Origin: JBJMQS01 sp045802605
GTDB taxonomy: Bacteria > Planctomycetota > Planctomycetia > Gemmatales > Gemmataceae
DNA: 64,000 nucleotides
Assembly: GCA_045802605.1 (NCBI GenBank)
Contig: JBJMQS010000053.1
Coordinates: 269,963-333,962, forward strand
Direction: 5' to 3'
A program made the position numbers and the translations under genes. A model generated the notes under the pieces. The model was not told where the DNA came from. It ran no database searches and was given only the letters and a program-made list of their open reading frames with translations. Positions 1 through 7,895 of the stretch are shown here, one piece after another (positions within the stretch are counted from its first letter, which is position 1; every line of letters begins with the position of its first letter).

Positions 1-78
1 GTCTCTGGTGGCTAACTCGTGGGGATGGTCGTTCCGCTGGGGCTCGCGAAGGGTCCCGGCCGACTATGGCAGCGGAAA

Positions 79-462
79 CTATGCGACACGGTTTTGGCCC
101 AACCGGTCTTCCAAGTTGGCGACACGCTCGGCCAATTCGCTGACTTCACGCACCTTAATGCCGATTTCCAGTACCGCTCGTGCTGCGCCCAATCGTGTGG
201 CCGGCGGTACGCCAGATGACATTAATGCCGCGAGCGTCTTCACCGCTTCCCCGGCGGCGGCGGTGAGCATGCCCGCAGAGCGGCGCACCATGTCATCGCG
301 GACCGCTTGCAACTCTTTGCGGAACTCGGGATCTTTGAGGCGTCGGTAGATCGTCCGATCGGACAACCCGGCCTGGCGCGCAGCCTGCTCGACTGTCGCT
401 CCACACGCCATAGCCAAGAGCAATGGCGCGTCACCTTTCTTCCGACTCTTGTCATGTTCCAT
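79..462 (-). CDS. phage terminase small-subunit-like HTH protein
   Basis: This 127-aa protein has an N-terminal helix-turn-helix of the Hin/terminase-small-subunit kind (GATVEQAARQAGLSDRTIYR, about residues 21-40). A helical domain follows, ending in a heptad-like segment (VREVSELAERVANLEDRLG) that could be a short coiled coil. Proteins of this shape usually bind DNA and sit beside phage packaging genes. It lies 4 nt downstream of the methylase gene on the same strand, so the two are probably co-transcribed. The next gene of the set would lie off the left edge. I read it as a prophage or island remnant. The HTH is convincing. The terminase assignment is an inference from gene order, and a general site-specific DNA-binding protein remains possible. 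Confidence 0.65.
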   Translation of the reverse strand: MEHDKSRKKGDAPLLLAMACGATVEQAARQAGLSDRTIYRRLKDPEFRKELQAVRDDMVRRSAGMLTAAAGEAVKTLAALMSSGVPPATRLGAARAVLEIGIKVREVSELAERVANLEDRLGQNRVA

Positions 463-466
463 GGGT

Positions 467-1471
467 CTACTCGTTAGCTAACTCAAACGCCTCGCCGGTG
501 CCTCCACGGGTTGGCGGCGTGCCCGTGTACTCGGTCCAGCGCTGGCAAATCACATCGCAGTAGGGCGGATCCAGCTCCATGAGGAAAGCCGTCCGCTTGG
601 TGCGTTCGGCGGCGATCAAGGTGCTGCCACTGCCACCGAACAGATCCAAGACGTTCTCGCCGGGCTGCGACGAATACTCAATTGCACGCTCGGCCAGCTC
701 GACGGGTTTCTCCGTGAGATGGATCATCGACTGCGGGTTGACCTTCTTGACCTGCCACAGATCGGTGGCGTTATTCGGCCCGAAGTAGCAATGGGCGACA
801 CCTTCGCGCCAGCCGTAAAAGCACCACTCGTGGGCGCCCATGAAGTCTTTGCGGGTCAGCACCGGATGCTGTTTGTCCCAGATAATCGACTGGCTGAAAT
901 AAAGTTCAGCCGCCTTCAGGGCGGGCGGATAGTTCGCGCAGTTGGCGTAGCCGCCCCAGATATAGAACCGGTGCCCGGGCAAGAGCACGCGAGCGATATT
1001 GCCAAACCACGCGGACAAAAGGCGGTCGAACTCGCCATCGGAAACGAAGTCGTTGATCAGGGGCCGATCTTTGGCCCGCAGTTTCTTGCCCGTGGCTTTG
1101 GCCTTCTCCGGATGGCGGGCCAGGTCCATCGACTGGTGATGTTTGGGCCCGGCAAACGACGAAAGGCCGGCAGCGATCGCGTTATTGCTGCGGGGCTCGA
1201 CTTTCACGTTGTACGGTGAGTCGGTGTTCACCAGGTGAATCGCTTGGCCCGCCAGCAGTCGATCCACATCGTCGGCACTGGAGCTGTCCCCGCAGAGCAA
1301 ACGATGGTGGCCGAGTAGCCAGACGTCGCCGGGTTGCGTGATGGCTTCCGCGGGCGGCTCGGGAATGGCATCCGGATCGGTGAGACCTTCGGCTGGCTCA
1401 GGGGCCAGCAGTCGATCGAGTTCTTCGGAGGAGAACCCGGTCAGGTTCAGATCGAAACCGGCCTCTTGCAA
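467..1471 (-). CDS. DNA (N4-cytosine/N6-adenine) methylase, ParB-like N-terminus lost
   Basis: The protein is a Type II-like DNA methylase. It has the substrate and catalytic region around NTDSPYNVKV, a variant of the DPPY motif, and a later SAM-binding segment (GENVLDLFGGSGSTLIAAER). The first residues (LQEAGFDLNLTGFSSEELDRLL, then GDVWLLGHHRLLCGDSS) match the linker that normally joins an N-terminal ParB/sulfiredoxin-like domain to this methylase in phage-encoded fusions. Here that domain is absent. The frame is open without an ATG up to a TAG at 1527-1529, and translation upstream (SSWDDDKLPLEL) still looks like family sequence. The listed start is a TTG. I infer a 5'-truncated, possibly non-functional gene cut near 1.52 kb. 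It could still give a methylase domain if translated from the TTG. Confidence 0.75.
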   Translation of the reverse strand: MQEAGFDLNLTGFSSEELDRLLAPEPAEGLTDPDAIPEPPAEAITQPGDVWLLGHHRLLCGDSSSADDVDRLLAGQAIHLVNTDSPYNVKVEPRSNNAIAAGLSSFAGPKHHQSMDLARHPEKAKATGKKLRAKDRPLINDFVSDGEFDRLLSAWFGNIARVLLPGHRFYIWGGYANCANYPPALKAAELYFSQSIIWDKQHPVLTRKDFMGAHEWCFYGWREGVAHCYFGPNNATDLWQVKKVNPQSMIHLTEKPVELAERAIEYSSQPGENVLDLFGGSGSTLIAAERTKRTAFLMELDPPYCDVICQRWTEYTGTPPTRGGTGEAFELANE

Positions 1472-1515
1472 CGCGATCAGTTCTAAAGGCAGTTTGTCGT
1501 CGTCCCAGCTCGAGT

Positions 1516-1695
1516 ATGACGCCGTCTAGTTACAGCCCTGAAGATACCGAAGATTTCACCAAGGTACGAGTATTGGACTGGAGTCTATACGTGACCTCCA
1601 CGGCAATGGAGCAACTTCAAGGGAAGCGACTCGTCGTTAAAAAGGTCACTCAGTCATCCGGTGAGTGCAGCATTTTGGTTGCAGGGAATCTTTAA
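1516..1695 (+). CDS. possible 59-aa hypothetical protein
   Basis: A short open frame (MTPSSYSPEDTEDF..., ending ILVAGNL) begins with ATG just past the break in the methylase gene and runs divergently from it. The sequence has a protein-like composition, but the upstream ribosome-binding signal is weak (GAG only) and I recognise no family. It may belong to whatever DNA joined here after the methylase was truncated. Treat it as a tentative call. Confidence 0.25.
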   Translation: MTPSSYSPEDTEDFTKVRVLDWSLYVTSTAMEQLQGKRLVVKKVTQSSGECSILVAGNL

Positions 1696-2244
1696 GCAGA
1701 GTTCATGCTGCCTCAAAAGTCTTGCGCTTGCCCCAATCCGAAATCTGGAGACCTCTGTTAACTCACAGGCAGCGGCTGTTAACCAGCGGGTCTTGTTAAT
1801 TGAGAGAGCGAGAGATTTCGCGGGTGTTACGAGCGGTGTTCAGTCGAGAACCGGGGGTTACGACTGCACCCCGGTCGATCTCTCGAAACTCGCGACGCTT
1901 CGCAGTTAACACCACGAGTTGGCAAACGCTGTAAACAAAGGGGGAAAATGAGGCGACGCCAGAACCGAGAGATTCTGGCGTCGGCGGTTAACTCGAAACG
2001 GCTATAGGTCCGCTCTTTCGGACGTTAGCTCCTTGGTCGGGATTCGAACCTACGACCCGACAGTTAACCGCCACGGACAGACAAGCGAGGCCTCTGAAAA
2101 TGCAATCCAGTTATGCCGCCCGCTCTCGGAAGAGAACGGTTCTCATAACTGGATAGAGAAACGCTTTGTTTGCAGTGTTTTCTTGTGGATGTCACTGAGC
2201 GACATCGCTCGTTCACTGGTCTGCGGCCGTCACAACGCGATCAT
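1696..2244. other. gene-poor junction region with GTTAAC repeats and a hairpin
   Basis: I see no convincing gene here. The stretch contains at least four scattered GTTAAC hexamers (about 1758, 1788, 1905 and 2062, with another near 1987). It also has an 11-bp perfect inverted repeat at 1954-1964 and 1973-1983 (CGACGCCAGAA) with an 8-nt loop, and a tRNA-like 3' fragment at about 2029-2070. Reading frames in this stretch have no recognisable product. It probably marks the left edge of the acquired block. Confidence 0.45.
2029..2070 (-). other. tRNA-like 3'-end fragment, possible attachment-site remnant
   Basis: Read on the minus strand this is GTTAACTG, then GGGTCGTAGG, a TTCGAAT T-loop, then CCCGACCAAGGAG. 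It looks like the 3' half of a tRNA. The two sides of the T-stem do not match (GTAGG against CCCGA), no 5' half is present, and the residue before the putative anticodon is not U, so it is not an intact tRNA. It shares the 13-nt core GGTTCGAATCCCG with the tRNA-Ser at the other end of the island. That core is a generic T-arm sequence, so an att-site role is only a possibility. Confidence 0.35.
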
Positions 2245-2493
2245 TTAACTGACTAGCGGCCATGCAATGATAGGCGCGGGGAACAGAATCGACTTCCGTG
2301 GTTCACGGCACGCCACGTCACCTTCGAAATCCAAGGCAATCGTCCGATTCGACGTCGCGAGCAAGAAGTCGAAAAAAGCTGCGTCTTCATGGTGGGCAAA
2401 TACTCTAACAACTAGATCAGGCTCGTTTCGATGGTCAGGCGTATCTGACCCATCGGGGCCCTTTGCGCCTCTAGCCGGTGCGGGTGACGTCAT
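2245..2493 (-). CDS. small hypothetical protein at end of island operon
   Basis: An 82-aa frame starts at an ATG inside the last 23 nt of the 700-aa gene (GAGAGC lies just upstream) and ends 249 bp further on. Its central part (DLVVRVFAHHEDAAFFDFLLATSNRTIALDFEGD) is protein-like, but I recognise no family. The arrangement copies the overlap style of the operon upstream, which is the main reason to keep it. An open frame on the opposite strand (2267-2539) covers the same DNA, so a chance ORF cannot be excluded. Confidence 0.35.
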   Translation of the reverse strand: MTSPAPARGAKGPDGSDTPDHRNEPDLVVRVFAHHEDAAFFDFLLATSNRTIALDFEGDVACREPRKSILFPAPIIAWPLVS

Positions 2494-4573
2494 TGCTCTC
2501 AGTCTCGTTATCAACCTCATCGATGACTGGTCCAATTAACCGAGAAACAGTTGAAAGTATGGCTCGAATGCGAGCTTTGATCCAGGGCTCCGAATGTTGC
2601 GATACGATGCGTAGCTGACGGCGCCAGCCGTCCAGCGAGGTAACAAATCCGGACTTCCAGCGAGATTCAAATGATCGTCGAAGCGGACTTCCCGAACCAC
2701 CGCAAATTGACATTATTACGACGCTGGCAAAGAGCTTTTCGGCTCGGTCTGGGCTTAGACTTCTTCCGAGGGCGAACGCTAACAAGTGCGGGAGGCGCAG
2801 TTGCCATTCTCCTTGTTGGTGAAACTGGAATTCCGCGAGTGCATCAAGAATTGGGATGAGTGATTGATCATCAATTCGTTCTATAGCCTCGATAACAGCA
2901 TCGGTTTTCGAGAGCCACCTTGCGACTGCCTCATCGTGTTCGCTTCCTGAAAAAACCGCTTCTCTAAGGGCTAACGCAATGAAAATAGCGTCAGTATCCG
3001 AATCGATATTGGCCAAGCGATCGTGTAATGCATCTGGGCTCATCAAGCGATGTCGCAGCTCGATCAATTGCGCTAGGTTCTCTCTTTTCTCTTCCGGAAC
3101 GAGCCAGGTCCACTGTCCCAAGTTTGGTGAAAAACTCTCTTCGTGATATCCAAGAGTCGGTGATTGCTTCGGGATTTGACCGCAAGTTGACCCTAATAAG
3201 GCATACCCACCCAATAATTCAAACAATCGCGTTCGCTGCTCGCCAGTCAGGTGCTCATGAGGAAGAGTTCGGGCCCGACGAATCTCGGCTAGCAATGAAA
3301 CGGACCAAACGGAACTGAAGGACAATGTCGCATATCGAAGGTCTGACGGGACGACGGGCGATCTAGCCACGAGCCACTGTTTTGATGTCAGCGGGTCTTC
3401 CCGAGCAACGATATCCTTGAGTGCGGCCTCTGCCGACACCTCATTTGCACCGAATAGGTCGCCAAATATGCTCGATAACCACCACCCATACACACCTATT
3501 CGCTCGCCGTCTTGTCCCGGGTGAAGGGCCTCGACGTGTCGAGTGTAATGTGACGCAGTCTTGCAGAGTAACCGCCACGCCCAGCCGCGAAATGCTAGTT
3601 GGCCATCGTTCTCCGACACGTCCACAACTGACATCACGGCTTGCCAAAATTCATTGGGATCCTCTACCGGGAGCACATCAGGAAGGCCTAGAACTGCCAC
3701 AAGCGCGTGATAGATGGCGACTACATTTCGACACGCTTTTGCCCAGGCCCAGATTCTGCTCCAACCGATTGCTTCGTTAGCATTCGCGTCATGCCACCGG
3801 CGTACTAATTCGGCAGCGCTGTATTCCGCTCCAAGGGGCAGATAGCCCCAGCGCCTGACATACTCAGTTAGTACATCCTCCAGTTTGTGGTCGCTGACTG
3901 AGCCCATCCATTGAGTGACCAGGTGCGCCTCTTCGGACGGCTTCGACAATTCTGGGCGAAGATTTGCAAGCGCTGTGAAATCGGGCCGGATCAGCTTGAG
4001 GATATATTTGTCGAGTCCTTCTTGAAAGCGGGTTAACAATGATTGGCGCACCCCGGCGACAGAAAAGTAAAAGTCATTTCTCAGTTGCTTACAAATCTGC
4101 ACAGCAGCAATGCGCCAGACGGCAGTATCATTTGACAAAACGTCATTAGATCGGTCACTGATCGTGGTGAGTGATTGGCCGGTCAAAACGGTCTCGGGAC
4201 TGTCACGCATAGCGTTGAGACAATCCAGGCTCGCACTCCGAATGTTTTGTTCGGGTCTTAACATACAGGAGTCGATGTCGACAACCGCCGTGTGGTCGTT
4301 CTCGCGAAAGAACAGGTACGGTCCGTTTGGAACTTCGAAACGGTCAGGGTGATTTGCGTCTCGCAGAATCGCCGCTAGATTCGGATTGGTGGGCGGGACT
4401 TCCGTGTCCGCTAGCAGGCCGGCGGCTTGAAAATACGTTGCGTGAAACGCATCAAGTCCCATGCCGATGCGGTGCGCGAGAGCCTGCTGCATCATTCGCC
4501 GGCTGAACGCCTTTTCGGCTTCAGCTAAATCGACACTGCTGGCGATATCGTTAGACGACTCACTGGGTGGCAT
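2471..4573 (-). CDS. uncharacterised 700-aa protein, third gene of putative defence operon
   Basis: I do not recognise this protein. It is soluble, with no signal peptide or membrane segment, and is predicted to be largely helical and rich in Trp and Leu. The middle has short alternating helices that could be degenerate repeats (WSRIWAWAKACRNVVAIYHALVAVLGLPDVLP). The N-terminal 110 residues include a beta-like segment (YLFFRENDHTAVVDIDS). The ATG lies 14 nt inside the end of the TPR-PIN gene, so translation is almost certainly coupled. In a nucleosidase plus TPR-PIN operon it could be a scaffold, sensor or inhibitor, but that is pure inference. The DNA looks less GC-rich than the housekeeping genes to the right. 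Confidence 0.85.
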   Translation of the reverse strand: MPPSESSNDIASSVDLAEAEKAFSRRMMQQALAHRIGMGLDAFHATYFQAAGLLADTEVPPTNPNLAAILRDANHPDRFEVPNGPYLFFRENDHTAVVDIDSCMLRPEQNIRSASLDCLNAMRDSPETVLTGQSLTTISDRSNDVLSNDTAVWRIAAVQICKQLRNDFYFSVAGVRQSLLTRFQEGLDKYILKLIRPDFTALANLRPELSKPSEEAHLVTQWMGSVSDHKLEDVLTEYVRRWGYLPLGAEYSAAELVRRWHDANANEAIGWSRIWAWAKACRNVVAIYHALVAVLGLPDVLPVEDPNEFWQAVMSVVDVSENDGQLAFRGWAWRLLCKTASHYTRHVEALHPGQDGERIGVYGWWLSSIFGDLFGANEVSAEAALKDIVAREDPLTSKQWLVARSPVVPSDLRYATLSFSSVWSVSLLAEIRRARTLPHEHLTGEQRTRLFELLGGYALLGSTCGQIPKQSPTLGYHEESFSPNLGQWTWLVPEEKRENLAQLIELRHRLMSPDALHDRLANIDSDTDAIFIALALREAVFSGSEHDEAVARWLSKTDAVIEAIERIDDQSLIPILDALAEFQFHQQGEWQLRLPHLLAFALGRSLSPDRAEKLFASVVIMSICGGSGSPLRRSFESRWKSGFVTSLDGWRRQLRIVSQHSEPWIKARIRAILSTVSRLIGPVIDEVDNETESNDVTRTG

Positions 4574-7500
4574 GAATCGCCTCCGCGGCTATGGTCAAGA
4601 AATCATCCTCGTCGAATCCTAGCGCTGCGGCTAACGCGCGAAGAGCTAGATTTGCTCGCATTGGGTCTTCGCAAGACACCAGTTGTACCATTGTTGATGA
4701 GAGCATCCCCCTTGTTTCAGCGTAGCTGAGGTTATGTCCTAACGGATGAAACCACAGGCCCAGTGGACAAGACGGCACCAGTTCTTGGCCAACCCATTGT
4801 GTGAGGCTGACTGCCGCGCGTTCGGTGAATCGTGAATCCTTCCAGATAAGGCCCACAAAAACTGCGATTGAATGTAGCCATGACGTCACAAATTTGACTG
4901 CCATTGGCATCGGTGGCTCCGTCACCTCCAATCCACAATGGAGGCCAGGGTCCCTCAAGCTGTCATGAATGTAATCTGACACGCTAAGCAGAATGCTCCC
5001 GGGTGGTTTGTCAGAATGCTCCTTGGCCCATTCGAACAGAATTTCTCCTGGAATCACGTAAAACCGGTATCGCCATTCGATTAGCTGGTACAAATTTGCA
5101 GCAATTGTGGCTCGGTCGTGAGGATAAGCTGTCCACCAATCCAAAAGAAGACTGTCTGTCCCAAAAGCACTTGGTATCACGCTAGGGGGGGCATAAAGAG
5201 CAAGCGAGTGCAACACCCGATCATCTGCTAATAGGGGTAATCGCAAGGACTGAGCGACTTTGTAACTATCAAGGTGAATCGGCCAATCGCGAGCGTCTTC
5301 GCCTTCAATTGACAGTGTGCTGACCTTCGGTACTGTTGCCCACTCTAAGGCGCCATCGTCGATTAGTGATCGGACAGTGTTCCACATCGCGTCGTGAGAG
5401 TCACGTGCCTTGTGTGCAACCTCATACGCACGCAACTCGGCGTTCATTTGCTGTAGATCGGATGAGGTGAGAAAAAGCTCAAAAGCGTCAAGTGCACGCT
5501 CGAAGATTGGCAACCCGGCAATCGAGCGCAGAGTTTCTAAGTCGATTACAAGCTGAGCACCGACGGTGAACTGCGGATGCGATCCGTCACATCCGCTGGG
5601 ATGTTGCGCAATGAGTCGCAATTCCTCGATTTCCAATGCCGTTGCTCTCTGCGAGGCACCGAGAGCCGTACCGACATCGACTAGTCTGTAGGAATGTAAG
5701 CTCAAATCGTCAGTGTATTCGTCCAACGAATGACAGCCGGTCGGTATGTTCTCGACAACTCTCAATTGACCGCGCTCAAGTGCAGTCCGAATAGTCTTCA
5801 AATGCTCTTCCCGACTAGGTTGATGATCGCCAAAGTGGGTCGCGTCTTTCAGTCTCAATTCACCGTACGAGGCAGGGACGATCAACTTGCCAAAGTAATC
5901 AGCAGCCGTTTTGAGCCTTCCAAGTTTGTGCAATGTCAGAAGTGCCGTCAGGTCGATCACAACTGGACATCCCGCTGGCGACGATCCGCTCGCCCGAAAC
6001 TGCTTGCCTTTAGGAGCCTGGGCAACAAAAAACGCATTCGTTGCATAAACCGAGAACGCCGCCCGATTTAGCCGTTCCTCAGAAAACCATTGCAAAGGTT
6101 GGGTGTGCAAGGTCCACGCCCAAAGCGCCGCATTACCAAGAATCTCTTCCGCGAACAACCAGGGCAGCTTGCCTCCCACCACAGATTCCTGGAGCATCTC
6201 GCGACGATCACGGTATTCTCTCCCAAGCTCCAAGAGCTGCTCCAAAGTCCCGGTTTGAAGTAATTCTGGCGGAGCCTTGCCCTCTCGCCGCAATTCCAGC
6301 AGGCGCATAAAGGCTTTATTCGCGTCGCGATCATGGCCTGATGCGTACCCTGTATGAACGTATTGCAGTAAGAAATGCGGATCATTCCAGAATCGGTGGC
6401 CATGGAGCTCCATAACCTGAAACGCTTCGTCAGCACGGTGATCGGCTTCTAGCAAAACGGCGAGAAGGCCAATTGCTTGGACCGGCGATTGCTGATCGTC
6501 ACGGGCGAGGGAAAGAACCTCAATGGCTTTGGTCAAATTCGTGCTGCGAGCAAGCGCTTGGGCCAGACTAACTCGAAAACGGAATTCATTCGGCTCTAGA
6601 ACTAATAGGCGTTCTAGGAAGTGCACCGCCTTGACTTGGTCGCCAAGCTGTACCGATGCCCACGCCGCGGCTTCCAACGTCCTGCGGTCATTCGGGTCTT
6701 GGGACAGGACCTTTTCAGCGCCTCGAATGACTGATTCAAACCGACGACGATCAATGGACGCTTTAATACTTCGCTTAACAACCTCACTATGAGGAACGAG
6801 ATCGCTTGCTTTCTCCCATGCCTTTTGCGCGCCATCTTCTTCGTGCATCTGTTCCAAATACTGTGCTTCGGCTTGCCACCATAAACCGTCATTTTCATCC
6901 TTTATTTCGTCTAACAGCTGCCTAGCTTCCGGGAATTTGCGATCGGCTAAACAGCGAGAGACCTTTAAGACACCAAGTATCAGCTTGTTGTTCGGAACGA
7001 GTGATGAGACGACGTCAAATGCCTCGTCAATTTGGGACGCTTGGAGTTTTCCAAGTGTTTCAAGGATAGCTATGCTTACCAGCTCTTTTTGACGATCAGT
7101 CACCGCCATGGGCGCAAGTTGTGTTAGGTCGCCAAAACATGCGTTTGGATTCTTCAGAACGTCTCGCCTTAGTAGTGCCGCTAGAAGACCCGCATCGAAA
7201 TTGCCAGGATGCTCAGTCCACAGTCTTTGAGGCAAATCGGGCGGACACTCGGCAAAGCTCCGCAAGCACATTTCAGCGACTACTAACGGAACTGGCTTCA
7301 CATGGATCAGCCAGGTGATTGCTCGCTGGCGAGTCTGGTCGTCCGAAGCAACGTGAGCGCAATAGATGGCTTGCTCTACCGCGCTAAGTTCCAAGTCACT
7401 CTGGATACGACCTCTCCCCCGGACCGCGGACAAGAGGGGGTCGAGCACATCAATAACTTCTGTTGCCAGAGTACAATTCTCGCTTGACCAATCGCGAATT

Positions 7501-7895
7501 CCCAGCAACGACTCAGATTCGTGAAGACTCTGCCAAAAAGACCGAACACCTTCGGCAAATGCTACTCGCGCGCGTCGAGAGAATAGTGAATCCACATTGT
7601 GATCCAGGGAACTCAATAATTCTCGTGCTTTGTTTGTTTCGCCCTCCATCGCATAGACCGCAATTGCAAGATCAATCCATTTTTGGTCCGGTGAAAATTC
7701 TCGGATCAGTTCGCCAGCTTTTGCGACACGTTTCGCCCGAAGCAAGATCCCCAGCGCAGACCTTATTCGGTTCGGATCGGTGAGCGCGCCGAGCGCGGTC
7801 AAGGCTGCATCGGGACCATCAGTAACTTCGATCTCTGCTACTCGAAGAATGAGCAAGTCATCGTCGAGTTCAGATTTGTCTTCAGATTTTAACAT
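4560..7895 (-). CDS. large TPR-repeat protein with C-terminal PIN-like nuclease domain
   Basis: This 1111-aa cytoplasmic protein has an N-terminal helical half. TPR-like repeats are clearest at residues 330-480 (DPNDRRTLEAAAWASVQLGD, then LEPNEFRFRVSLAQALARS). A PIN-like domain then appears: a beta strand with the first acidic residue (VVIDLTALLTLHKLG, about 645), a glutamate after the next strand (IVPASYGELRL, about 672), and after a long insert LLADDRVLHS (about 890). The last 200 residues are helical. PIN domains are metal-dependent RNases. TPR plus PIN fusions are known from predicted TPR-GreAB-C-PIN conflict systems, and this may be a member, though I cannot confirm a GreAB-C domain. The ATG overlaps the upstream nucleosidase gene by 14 nt. 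It is probably the regulator and RNase partner of the operon. Confidence 0.8.
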   Translation of the reverse strand: MLKSEDKSELDDDLLILRVAEIEVTDGPDAALTALGALTDPNRIRSALGILLRAKRVAKAGELIREFSPDQKWIDLAIAVYAMEGETNKARELLSSLDHNVDSLFSRRARVAFAEGVRSFWQSLHESESLLGIRDWSSENCTLATEVIDVLDPLLSAVRGRGRIQSDLELSAVEQAIYCAHVASDDQTRQRAITWLIHVKPVPLVVAEMCLRSFAECPPDLPQRLWTEHPGNFDAGLLAALLRRDVLKNPNACFGDLTQLAPMAVTDRQKELVSIAILETLGKLQASQIDEAFDVVSSLVPNNKLILGVLKVSRCLADRKFPEARQLLDEIKDENDGLWWQAEAQYLEQMHEEDGAQKAWEKASDLVPHSEVVKRSIKASIDRRRFESVIRGAEKVLSQDPNDRRTLEAAAWASVQLGDQVKAVHFLERLLVLEPNEFRFRVSLAQALARSTNLTKAIEVLSLARDDQQSPVQAIGLLAVLLEADHRADEAFQVMELHGHRFWNDPHFLLQYVHTGYASGHDRDANKAFMRLLELRREGKAPPELLQTGTLEQLLELGREYRDRREMLQESVVGGKLPWLFAEEILGNAALWAWTLHTQPLQWFSEERLNRAAFSVYATNAFFVAQAPKGKQFRASGSSPAGCPVVIDLTALLTLHKLGRLKTAADYFGKLIVPASYGELRLKDATHFGDHQPSREEHLKTIRTALERGQLRVVENIPTGCHSLDEYTDDLSLHSYRLVDVGTALGASQRATALEIEELRLIAQHPSGCDGSHPQFTVGAQLVIDLETLRSIAGLPIFERALDAFELFLTSSDLQQMNAELRAYEVAHKARDSHDAMWNTVRSLIDDGALEWATVPKVSTLSIEGEDARDWPIHLDSYKVAQSLRLPLLADDRVLHSLALYAPPSVIPSAFGTDSLLLDWWTAYPHDRATIAANLYQLIEWRYRFYVIPGEILFEWAKEHSDKPPGSILLSVSDYIHDSLRDPGLHCGLEVTEPPMPMAVKFVTSWLHSIAVFVGLIWKDSRFTERAAVSLTQWVGQELVPSCPLGLWFHPLGHNLSYAETRGMLSSTMVQLVSCEDPMRANLALRALAAALGFDEDDFLTIAAEAIHATQ

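Noticed and set aside
2029..2070. Intact tRNA-Asn gene
   Set aside because: No 5' half or acceptor partner is present, the T-stem strands do not pair and the base before the supposed anticodon is not U.
2267..2539. 90-aa plus-strand frame opposite the operon end
   Set aside because: It lies opposite the end of the 700-aa gene and the small coupled frame, and shows no domain. The minus-strand reading agrees better with the operon.
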